Part shown: one piece after another, positions 5,887 through 12,148 of the stretch
How positions within the stretch are numbered: the stretch's first letter is position 1
How the letters are laid out: the number at the start of each line of letters is the position of its first letter
Assembly (NCBI GenBank): GCA_050696075.1
Contig: JBOGUF010000027.1
Span: 1-12,570, forward strand
DNA from: JBOGUF01 sp050696075
Lineage (GTDB): Bacteria > Chloroflexota > Chloroflexia > Thermomicrobiales > UBA6265
Direction: 5' to 3'
DNA: 12,570 bases
The notes under the pieces: generated by a model
What the model saw: the letters and a program-made list of their open reading frames with translations, nothing else
Told to the model about the DNA's origin: nothing
The model's database searches: none
Program-made: the position numbers and the translations under genes

Positions 5887-6779
5887 GCGAGTTGCCCGGC
5901 CCCAACGGCAAAAGCGCGGCAAGCCCGCTGATCGAGTTGCGGAACGTCACCAAGGTCTTCGGCGGCGGGGTTCTGCGTAAGCACCAGACGGTGGCGCTGC
6001 GCGACTTCTCGCTCGCCATCGACGGCGCGAAGCCGACCATCATCGCCATCGTCGGCGAGAGCGGCAGCGGCAAGAGCACGATGGCCCGCCTGTTGCTCGG
6101 TCTGGAAACGCCGACCGCGGGCACGGTGCTCTACAAGGGGAGCAACCTGCACCGTTGCTCGCGGGAGGAGCGGCGCGCGTTCCGGCGCGACCTGCAAGCC
6201 ATTTTCCAGGACCCGTTCGAGGTCTACAACTCCTTCTACAAGGTCGACCACGTGCTGACCACGCCGGTCGCCAAGTTCGGGCTGGCCAAGTCGCGGGAGG
6301 AAGGGCGCCAGCTCATCGAGCAGGCGCTGCGGGCGGTCGGCCTGCGCCCCGAAGACACCCTGGGCCGCTACCCGCACCAATTGAGCGGCGGCCAGCGCCA
6401 GCGGACGATGGTCGCCCGCACGCTGCTGTTGCGCCCGAAGGTGATCGTCGCCGACGAGCCGGTCTCGATGGTCGATGCCTCGCTGCGGGTCACGGTGCTC
6501 GGCAATTTGCTCCAGCTCAAGCAACAGTTCGGCATCTCGTTGATCTACATCACCCACGACCTGGCCACCGCCTACCAGATCAGCGACCACATCATTGTCT
6601 TGAATGGGGGATCGGTGGTGGAAGAGGGTGATCCCGAACAAGTCGTGAAGCATCCCGAACACCCATACACCAAGTTGCTGATCGATTCGATCCCCCAGCC
6701 GGACCCGGACCGTCCGTGGGGCGACGACATCCCTGAGGGCGACAACATGCCGGACGATGTCGCGAGTCGTACGTCGTGA
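5883..6779 (+). CDS. Oligopeptide/dipeptide-type ABC transporter ATP-binding protein (OppF/DppF-like)
   Basis: This is the second ATPase of the importer, 298 residues, translationally coupled to the first by a 4-base ATGA overlap. Motifs: Walker A GESGSGKS 58-65, Q109 in IFQDPFEVYNSFY, signature LSGGQRQR from 167, Walker B VIVADEPVSMVD with E192, and H225 in YITHDLA. The HPYTKLLIDSIP segment (260-271) is the family-specific C-terminal extension, followed by an acidic tail. After the Q-loop, typical OppF/DppF proteins read FQDPYASLNP; here FEVYNSFYKVD marks a different subgroup, and I recall similar forms among importers of sugars as well as peptides. That recollection is not proof of substrate. 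A 164-base spacer with heptamer repeats follows before the binding protein. Confidence 0.93.
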   Translation: MSELPGPNGKSAASPLIELRNVTKVFGGGVLRKHQTVALRDFSLAIDGAKPTIIAIVGESGSGKSTMARLLLGLETPTAGTVLYKGSNLHRCSREERRAFRRDLQAIFQDPFEVYNSFYKVDHVLTTPVAKFGLAKSREEGRQLIEQALRAVGLRPEDTLGRYPHQLSGGQRQRTMVARTLLLRPKVIVADEPVSMVDASLRVTVLGNLLQLKQQFGISLIYITHDLATAYQISDHIIVLNGGSVVEEGDPEQVVKHPEHPYTKLLIDSIPQPDPDRPWGDDIPEGDNMPDDVASRTS

Positions 6780-6824
6780 GAACGAGTTGCCGAGTGCCGA
6801 GGCTGAGCGCCACGTCGTCGTTTC

Positions 6825-6855
6825 GCTAACGGCTAACGGCTCACGGCTCACGGCT
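6825..6855. repeat. Heptamer tandem repeat (GCTAACG / GCTCACG) in the operon spacer
   Basis: GCTAACG occurs twice (6825-6838), then GCTCACG twice (6839-6852), then GCT, a 7-bp period over 31 bases. It lies in the 164-base gap between the second ATPase and the binding protein gene. A related heptamer series is found at 8705-8762 in the same operon. The rest of the gap contains no gene; a Shine-Dalgarno-like AAAGGAGG at 6869-6876 has no start codon at a useful distance. Confidence 0.85.
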
Positions 6856-6943
6856 TCAAAAGGCAAGAAAGGAGGCGACGCACGGGTACAGAACGGAACG
6901 CGACCCATGCAGCCAACCAGGTAGCTTATCGAGGAGGAAACGC

Positions 6944-8692
6944 ATGAAAGCGAAGCAACTCTGGTCGATCTTCGTGATCGCGGGCCTGCTCGCGACCGCG
7001 GCGCTCGCCCCAAGCGGGGCGGCGCAGTCGGACGACGAGCGGGCGGAAACCTTCAAAATTGCCATTCCGGGCCGCATCGCCGACCCGACCAACCTGAACA
7101 TCTACGCCCCTGGCGTCAGCCGGTCGGACACCGGTCTGCACCAGATGATCTACGAGTACTTCTTCTACTACAACCTGCAGACCGGCGAGTACGTGCCCTG
7201 GCTGGCCGAAAGCCAAGAGTACGGCGCCGACAACGCCACGTTGACGGTGAACCTGCGCGACGGCGTAACCTGGAGCGACGGCGAAGCCTTCACCGCCGAC
7301 GACGTCGTCTTCACCTACGACCTCCTGCGGGACAACCCGGGCATGACCTGGGCGGCGGAGGCCAATCAGCGGGTGACGTCGGTCGAGAAGGTCGACGATC
7401 TAACCGTGACCTTCAACCTGGCCGAGGCCAACCCGCGCTTCCACCTCAACCGCGAAGCCTTCCCGGCGGTTGGCATCTGGGGCGGCATCACGATCCTGCC
7501 GCAGCACGTCTGGGAGGGGCAGGACCCGCTGACCTTCAAGAGCACGGACCCGATCGGGACCGGCCCGTACCGGCTCGCGGACGCCAACCAGACGGCGATG
7601 ACCTACGAGCGCCGCGACGACTGGTGGGGCACGACCGTCTTCGAGGCGACGCCGGGGCCGCGGCTGGTCCAGTTCGTCCACGTCGGCCCGGAGACGAACG
7701 TCGCCCTGGCGATGACGTCGAACGAGGTGGATGTCTCGAGCATCGGCATCCTCTCGGCCGGCTCCTTCCTGGAAGTCTCCAGCCGCAATCCCGCGGTCGG
7801 CGCTTGGTCGGCGGAGGCGCCGTACGCCTGGTCGGACCCCTGCCCGCGGGCGCTGATGGTCCAGAACGCCAACGCGCCGCTCGATCAACCGGCGGTCCGC
7901 TGGGCGCTCTCCTCCCTGATCGACCGGCAGGTGATCGTCGACCTCTCCTATGAGGGCACGACCGTGCCGGCATGGGGCATCTGGCCCGAGTACGACGCGA
8001 ACCAGCCGTTCTTCGACGCCATTGGCGACCTGCGCGAGCAGTATCCGGTCGAAGCCTACGATCCGGCGAAGGCCGACGAGATGTTCGCCGAGGCCGGCGT
8101 CTCGCCCGGTGACCTGAACCTCACCTATCTGGTCAACGCCGACTCCGCCGAGGAGACGAAGGTCGCCCAGGTCGTGGCCGACCAACTCAACGCGGCCGGC
8201 GTCAACGTCGAGATCCAGCCGCTGAGCGGCGCCCCGCTCTCCGACGCCATCCTGCGCGGCGAGTACGATCTGAAGCTGAACGCCTTCTGCCCCGGTTACA
8301 TCGTCGAGAACCTGGAACTGTTCCACAGCAAGTTCTTCGTCCCGCTGGGCGAGAATGCGCCGTGGTTCGAGCGGAACTCCTTCCGCTACCAGAACCCGGA
8401 ACTCGACGCCATCGTGGATGAGATGTTCACGGTAGCACCCGACGACACGGCGGCGCTGACGGCGCTCTACGCCGACGCCATGGCGATCTGGATGGCGGAC
8501 CTGCCGGTCCTGCCGATCACCCAGGCGCCCGCGTTGGTGCCGTTCAACTCCACCTACTGGCAGGGGTGGCCATCGGCCGAGGACCCCTGGAACATGCCGG
8601 TCAGCTGGTGGGCAACCTTCAATCTGGTCATCACCGGCTATCCCGATCCGGCGACCGGTGAATGGGTCGGCGGTCTGACGCCCGCCACGTAG
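6944..8692 (+). CDS. ABC transporter substrate-binding protein, family 5
   Basis: This is the extracytoplasmic solute-binding component, 582 residues, which captures the substrate and delivers it to the permeases. Residues 1-27 form a Sec signal peptide (MKAKQ, hydrophobic SIFVIAGLLATAALA, then a small-residue cleavage site near GAA/QS). There is no lipobox Cys, so it appears secreted rather than lipid-anchored. The SBP_bac_5 core includes LTVNLRDGVTWSDGEAFTADD (about 104-124), PIGTGPYRL, and WSDPCPRALMVQN with APLDQPAVRWALS. The length is normal for the family. The ATG follows GAGGAGG (6931-6937) at six bases, a strong site suiting a highly expressed binding protein. Family-5 proteins bind peptides, oligosaccharides, nickel and other solutes, so no substrate is assigned. 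A perfect 19-bp hairpin lies 13 bases after the stop. Confidence 0.94.
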   Translation: MKAKQLWSIFVIAGLLATAALAPSGAAQSDDERAETFKIAIPGRIADPTNLNIYAPGVSRSDTGLHQMIYEYFFYYNLQTGEYVPWLAESQEYGADNATLTVNLRDGVTWSDGEAFTADDVVFTYDLLRDNPGMTWAAEANQRVTSVEKVDDLTVTFNLAEANPRFHLNREAFPAVGIWGGITILPQHVWEGQDPLTFKSTDPIGTGPYRLADANQTAMTYERRDDWWGTTVFEATPGPRLVQFVHVGPETNVALAMTSNEVDVSSIGILSAGSFLEVSSRNPAVGAWSAEAPYAWSDPCPRALMVQNANAPLDQPAVRWALSSLIDRQVIVDLSYEGTTVPAWGIWPEYDANQPFFDAIGDLREQYPVEAYDPAKADEMFAEAGVSPGDLNLTYLVNADSAEETKVAQVVADQLNAAGVNVEIQPLSGAPLSDAILRGEYDLKLNAFCPGYIVENLELFHSKFFVPLGENAPWFERNSFRYQNPELDAIVDEMFTVAPDDTAALTALYADAMAIWMADLPVLPITQAPALVPFNSTYWQGWPSAEDPWNMPVSWWATFNLVITGYPDPATGEWVGGLTPAT

Positions 8693-8704
8693 GCGGTAGG
8701 GCTG

Positions 8705-8752
8705 AGGCGTTAGGCGTTAGGGGCTACGTCGTTCCCCTAACGCCTAACGCCT
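8705..8752 (+). other. Perfect 19-bp stem-loop between binding protein and permease genes
   Basis: AGGCGTTAGGCGTTAGGGG (8705-8723) is followed by a 10-base loop (8724-8733) and its exact reverse complement (8734-8752). Both arms are built from heptamers (GGCGTTA / TAACGCC), and an extra copy continues to 8762. There is no following T-run, so it is unlikely to be a full terminator. In family importers such intergenic hairpins often protect the upstream binding-protein mRNA and lower permease output; that role is inferred here. Confidence 0.85.
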
Positions 8753-8775
8753 AACGCCTAACTGGGAGAGATCGC

Positions 8776-9783
8776 GTGTCCCTGAACTACCTCGCCGAGC
8801 GGGTGGTCATCCTGATCGCTACCGTCGTCATCTCGGTGACGGCCGTCTTCTTCCTGCCGCGCCTAGTGCCAGGCGATCCCCTCGGGGCCATCTACATCCA
8901 GTTGGCCTCGGTGGGCGGGAGCATGGGCGGCGAGGCGCAGGTCGAGGCATTTCGGGAGCGCTTTGGACTGGATAGGAGCTTGATTGCGCAATACTTCTCC
9001 TATCTGCGCGAGGTTGCCCAAGGGAACCTGGGGTATTCGATTTCGAGCTTTCCCACCCGCGTCACCACCCTGCTGGGCAACGCCGTCCCTTGGACGGTCG
9101 GCCTGCTCAGCGTGACGACGGTGATCAGTTGGCTGCTGGGCTCGTTCTTGGGCGCCGTCGTGGGGTGGTCCGGAGGACGCTCGCGCGCCCTCAAAGGATT
9201 CGTTCCGGTCGCTCTGCTCCTCTACACCACCCCCTATTACATCCTGGCCATCATCCTGGTCTACATGTTGGCCTTCTATTGGCCGATTTTCCCGATTTCG
9301 GGCGCCTACCCGGCGGGGGCGGACCCGTCGTTCTCGCTGGCGTTCATCGGCGACGTCATCCGGCACGGGACGCTGCCGGCCCTGAGCATCATCCTTGTTT
9401 CGCTGGGCTGGTGGTTCCTCAGCATGCGCAGCTTGATCATCTCGGAGCAAGGTCAGGACTACATCCTCTGGGCGGAGGCGAAAGGGTTGCCCCGGCGGCG
9501 CATCTTCTGGGCCTATGCCGTGCGCAACGCCCTGTTGCCGCAAACCACAGGACTGGCCCTTGGGTTGGGCCACATCGTCGGTGGGGCGCTGATCACGGAG
9601 GTGATCTTCGCCTACCCTGGCTTGGGCTATCTCATTTACAACTCGATCAAGGGGTCTGACTACCCCGTCATCCAGGGAAGCATCCTGCTGCTGATCGTCT
9701 CCGTGGCCGTCGCCAACTTCATCCTCGACCTGGCCAACCCGCTCATCGATCCGCGTATCCGCTCGGGCGGCGGGGGGTCTTGA
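8776..9783 (+). CDS. ABC transporter permease (OppB/DppB-like)
   Basis: This 335-residue inner-membrane subunit forms half of the translocation channel. The N-terminal helix (about 10-30) leads into LVPGDPLGAIY, the hallmark of the DppB group. More hydrophobic segments lie near 106-130, 142-168, 200-222, 256-280 and 299-320. The EAA loop that docks on an ATPase is ILWAEAKGLPRRRIFWAYAV (about 230-249). The C-terminus NPLIDPRIR is typical. GTG 8776 is preceded by GGGAGAG (8764-8770) at five bases, immediately after the heptamer hairpin. Its stop is two bases before the ATG of the second permease, so the two are coupled. The Gly-rich tail GGGGS comes from the GC-rich sequence that also serves as the next gene's ribosome site. 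Confidence 0.94.
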   Translation: MSLNYLAERVVILIATVVISVTAVFFLPRLVPGDPLGAIYIQLASVGGSMGGEAQVEAFRERFGLDRSLIAQYFSYLREVAQGNLGYSISSFPTRVTTLLGNAVPWTVGLLSVTTVISWLLGSFLGAVVGWSGGRSRALKGFVPVALLLYTTPYYILAIILVYMLAFYWPIFPISGAYPAGADPSFSLAFIGDVIRHGTLPALSIILVSLGWWFLSMRSLIISEQGQDYILWAEAKGLPRRRIFWAYAVRNALLPQTTGLALGLGHIVGGALITEVIFAYPGLGYLIYNSIKGSDYPVIQGSILLLIVSVAVANFILDLANPLIDPRIRSGGGGS

Positions 9784-9785
9784 CC

Positions 9786-10709
9786 ATGGCTGGCGTACCG
9801 ATCGACGAACTCATCCGCCCGTCGATTCCCGGCGAAGAGCTCTTCCATCCGGCGGAGGCGGGGCGCCGGCGTTTTTGGACCATCCTCCTGGGCAACCGCA
9901 AGTTCGTGGTCGGGATGGTCATTTTCCTCGCCCTCGGTTTGCTGGCACTGGCGGGAGGCCTCTTCGTCGACGCGGAGGATCGACGGACCGGCGCCTTCCC
10001 CGCGCGGCAAGCGCCGAGCAGCGAGGCAATCCTGGGCACGACCACGCTCGGCCAGAGCGTTGCGGTCCAATGGACGCAGGCCGTGCCCAACTCGATGCTC
10101 GTCGGGTTGATCGCGGCCACGATCGGCACGGTGATCGGTGCCGTCGTCGGCCTCATCAGCGGCTACTTCGGCGGTAAGGTCGACGCCGCGCTGCGGGTCC
10201 TGATCGATGTCTTCCTCTCCATTCCGTCGCTCCTCTTCCTGATCCTGATCGCCTCGCTCTTGCGGGGTGTCGGCGTGCCGACGATGGCGCTGATCATCGG
10301 GCTCTTTGCCTGGTCCTGGCCGGCCCGCGCCGTGCGCTCGCAAGCCTTGAGCCTAAAGGAGCGGCCCTTCGTCAACGTGGCGCGCCTCAACGGCATGTCG
10401 CAGATCGAGATCGTCGGCCGCGAATTGCTGCCCCACATGCTGACCTGGCTGGGCGCCAACTTCCTCAACGCCTTCATCGCCGCCATTCTGGCCGAGTCCG
10501 GCCTCTCCATCCTCGGCCTGGGTCCGCAGCGCGACATGACGCTGGGGATGATGATCTACTGGTCGCTCAGCTTCGGGGCGATCCTGCAGAACTTCTGGTG
10601 GTGGTGGCTGACCCCGGTGCTGACCCTGATGGCGCTCTTCCTGGCCCTCTACCTGGTCCACTTGGGCTTGGATGAGGTCGGCAACCCCCGGCTGCGCAAG
10701 CACGCCTGA
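9786..10709 (+). CDS. ABC transporter permease (OppC/DppC-like)
   Basis: This second permease (307 residues from ATG 9786) has an N-terminal membrane helix near 40-60, an external segment, then helices near 104-125, 142-160, 164-180, 220-245 and 275-295. The EAA loop is NVARLNGMSQIEIVGRELLP (about 197-216). The motif that in most DppC proteins reads LGTDxLGRD is ILGTTTLGQSV here (82-92), so the Asp and Arg are missing. This fits the divergent subgroup suggested by the second ATPase. A G-run at 9772-9778 serves as ribosome site; TTG 9780 would add two residues and overlap the previous stop but is less likely. It is the last gene of the operon. No hairpin terminator is visible in the 41 bases before the convergent gene. 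Confidence 0.93.
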   Translation: MAGVPIDELIRPSIPGEELFHPAEAGRRRFWTILLGNRKFVVGMVIFLALGLLALAGGLFVDAEDRRTGAFPARQAPSSEAILGTTTLGQSVAVQWTQAVPNSMLVGLIAATIGTVIGAVVGLISGYFGGKVDAALRVLIDVFLSIPSLLFLILIASLLRGVGVPTMALIIGLFAWSWPARAVRSQALSLKERPFVNVARLNGMSQIEIVGRELLPHMLTWLGANFLNAFIAAILAESGLSILGLGPQRDMTLGMMIYWSLSFGAILQNFWWWWLTPVLTLMALFLALYLVHLGLDEVGNPRLRKHA

Positions 10710-10750
10710 ACCGGTAAGACCCAACAGTCGTCCTACAACGGAGGAACGGA

Positions 10751-10996
10751 TCAGGCGAGCAATCGCCGGCCCGGCCGCGCAATCTGGACCGGGTCATCGA
10801 GTCGCTGGGCCTTGTCGGCGAGGGCCGCGCCGCTCAGGTTGTGAGCACCGTTCTCGCCGATCGCCAGCTCAAGCTTGTCCGCGTGGGCATCGCCCTCCTG
10901 GTCGAGCACTTTCCGGACGAACCGCAACGCTTCTTCTTCGGACGCGAAACGGCCAAGGAAAAAATGCGCCTCGATGTCCCACAGTTCGTAGTTCAT
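10751..10996 (-). CDS. Small protein of unknown function (MNYELWD type)
   Basis: This 81-residue protein begins MNYELWDIEAHFFLGRFASE, then an acidic-basic helix (EEEALRFVRKVLDQEG) and a second part that starts as a probable beta-turn (LELAIGENGAHNL) and ends in a helix (SGAALADKAQRL) and basic tail. I recall similar small single-domain proteins from Chloroflexota and related bacteria but no function is known to me. The ATG at 10996 overlaps the upstream gene's stop by ATGA, and a GGAG (complement of 11004-11007) lies seven bases away, so the pair is translationally coupled. It converges with the last permease gene. The two-gene layout resembles a toxin-antitoxin module but nothing in the sequence demonstrates that. 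Confidence 0.72.
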   Translation of the reverse strand: MNYELWDIEAHFFLGRFASEEEALRFVRKVLDQEGDAHADKLELAIGENGAHNLSGAALADKAQRLDDPVQIARPGRRLLA

Positions 10997-11208
10997 GTCC
11001 TGTCTCCGGTGCTCGGCTGGCTGGCGAACTCGATGTTCAGGAAGAAGTCGGCCACCAGATAGCGTTTGAGCACATCTTTGTCACCAAACAGATCAAAATG
11101 GCCCGCATCTTCATCCCCTGGGACCGGTTTCCAAGAGATCCCGACGCCTTCGGGAATGTCATACCGAACGACCAGATCCCCAAGCTTGCCTCGCATCCTC
11201 ATTGCCAA
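10993..11208 (-). CDS. Small unknown protein, start missing or frameshifted
   Basis: The 71-residue frame from TTG 11208 contains GKLGDLVVRYDIPEGVGISW and a DAGHFDLFGDKDVLKRYLV segment, which look like a real alpha/beta protein. I do not recognise the family. The TTG has no Shine-Dalgarno site, and the frame stays open upstream to 11307 with a protein-like stretch (YVPANRHRSWYHGYSAYDTP, then DAAKRLA) but no start codon before a TGA at 11310-11308. An ATG at 11311-11309 (KKGS...) is one base out of frame, with a GCCGCCCCCGCC run between. One extra C there would explain the break. The gene is thus either 5'-damaged, misassembled or starts at the TTG. Its stop overlaps the next gene by four bases. 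Confidence 0.5.
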   Translation of the reverse strand: MAMRMRGKLGDLVVRYDIPEGVGISWKPVPGDEDAGHFDLFGDKDVLKRYLVADFFLNIEFASQPSTGDRT

Positions 11209-11373
11209 GCGTTTCGCGGCATCCGGTGTGTCGTACGCCGAGTATCCGTGATACCAAGACCGATGCCGATTAGCCGGTACATACGGCGGGGGCGGCGCTC
11301 CCTTTCTTCATTCGCTTGCCGTCGTATAGTCCCGATCCGTAGGCGGAAACGCCGTCGCGACCCGGTAAAACGT

Positions 11374-11385
11374 CCGCGTACGCGG
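11374..11385. other. 12-bp perfect palindrome CCGCGTACGCGG
   Basis: CCGCGTACGCGG is its own reverse complement and lies in the 11312-11446 gap between the Uma2 gene and the small-gene pair, upstream of the latter. It could be an operator for the pair, but a palindrome this short is not rare in GC-rich DNA. The gap shows nothing else I can name. Confidence 0.35.
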
Positions 11386-11446
11386 CTGGTTCAATGTCGG
11401 CAATCCGCGGCTGCAGACGCACGCCGGAACCGGCGAGCCCGAAGCA

Positions 11447-12001
11447 TCATTCTTCGGCGAAGATCTCGGCAACAGAGAGCCGGAAGCCGGGGAGGACGTC
11501 TTCGCCGTCGAGTTCATCGCCTTCGTGAAGTTCGATGGCCGGGTGGCCCAGACGGTAGACGGTGACGATGCGGCGGGACGAGTCGACCCACCAGACGAGG
11601 GGAACGCCGGCGCGCTGGTAGAGGGCCAGCTTCTGGGCGATCTCGCCGGGGCGGTCGGAAGGGGAACGGACCTCGACGGCCAGGTCAGGCGGGACTGGGG
11701 AGTAGCCTTGTGGCCGGACGTGGCCGGGAAGTCGATCCCAACGGACGAAGGCAACGTCGGGGACGAGGACCGTGTATGGGTCGTGACTGAGAATATAGGC
11801 GCCGTCGGCGGTCGTGAGCACACCGAGTTTGGATGACCGCACAATTGGAAGTAAGAGCGCGAAGATCACGCCCGCGAGTCCACTCGCCTCTACGCCCGAA
11901 CCAGGCACCTTCCGTAGCTCCCCTTCCCACAGTTCCCACGGTTGGTCGGTCGGCATCTGCCAGAGATCTTCGGCTGTGTAGAGTTTGGTTGTTGCCGACA
12001 T
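11447..12001 (-). CDS. Uma2-family endonuclease (PD-(D/E)XK fold, DUF820)
   Basis: The 184-residue protein matches Uma2 proteins, a restriction-endonuclease-like family common in cyanobacteria and Chloroflexota, of mostly unknown biological role. Visible core: WELWEGEL (E26), VPDVAFV (D82), PPDLAVEVRSPSDRPGEI (E110) and QKLALYQRAGVPLVWWVD (K124, D140), followed by RRIVTVYR and the C-terminal VLPGFRLSVAEIF. E26, D82, E110 and K124 fit the expected metal and catalytic positions, so it is probably intact. The ATG at 12001 has AGGAG (complement of 12009-12013) seven bases upstream; the frame extends upstream to 12070 but those residues are Arg/Cys-rich and not family-like. It may be transcribed from its own promoter near 12076-12104. 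Copies often occur as dispersed single genes, as here. Confidence 0.9.
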   Translation of the reverse strand: MSATTKLYTAEDLWQMPTDQPWELWEGELRKVPGSGVEASGLAGVIFALLLPIVRSSKLGVLTTADGAYILSHDPYTVLVPDVAFVRWDRLPGHVRPQGYSPVPPDLAVEVRSPSDRPGEIAQKLALYQRAGVPLVWWVDSSRRIVTVYRLGHPAIELHEGDELDGEDVLPGFRLSVAEIFAEE

Positions 12002-12075
12002 GGTGGTTCTCCTGCGGCCGTGGCGTCGGGGTTGTTGGCACGTGCCGCGACGACACCAGCATCCTACCACGTCGC

Positions 12076-12104
12076 TCTATAGCGAAATTGATCCCCGCTG
12101 CCGA
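12076..12104 (-). promoter_or_regulatory. Possible promoter of the Uma2 gene overlapping a hairpin
   Basis: On the minus strand TATAGA (complement of 12076-12081) lies 17 bases after TCGGCA (complement of 12099-12104), four of six to TTGACA. The -35 would sit inside the inverted repeat at 12090-12121, so that repeat could be an operator. Support is moderate to weak. Confidence 0.35.
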
Positions 12105-12121
12105 AATCGGCAGCGGAGATC
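12090..12121 (-). terminator. Inverted repeat after the cupin-like gene: terminator or operator
   Basis: CCGCTGCCGA (12095-12104) and TCGGCAGCGG (12107-12116) pair perfectly around two bases (the tight centre probably opens to a four-base loop). After one mismatch the arms extend by GATC/GATC to give a 15-position stem. It begins 27 bases after the stop of the cupin-like gene on the minus strand. The downstream sequence CAATTTCGC has only a short T-run, so intrinsic termination is uncertain. Confidence 0.5.
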
Positions 12122-12148
12122 TGGCGTTGTGATGGATGGGTCCGACGG

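Noticed and set aside
5775..7013. 412-codon minus-strand frame across the second ATPase and the start of the binding protein
   Set aside because: It lies opposite an ATPase with complete Walker, signature and His motifs and a binding protein with signal peptide; it is a shadow.
10710..10750. Terminator between the last permease and the convergent small gene
   Set aside because: No stem longer than four bases and no T-run on either strand.
10672..11565. 297-codon + strand frame after the last permease
   Set aside because: Arg-rich throughout with no motif, opposite two coupled small genes and part of Uma2.
11308..11844. 178-codon minus-strand frame overlapping the Uma2 gene
   Set aside because: Ser/Thr/Pro-rich out-of-frame reading of Uma2. 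Its stop is the TGA that precedes the unknown small gene, but I see no evidence that the two were ever one protein.
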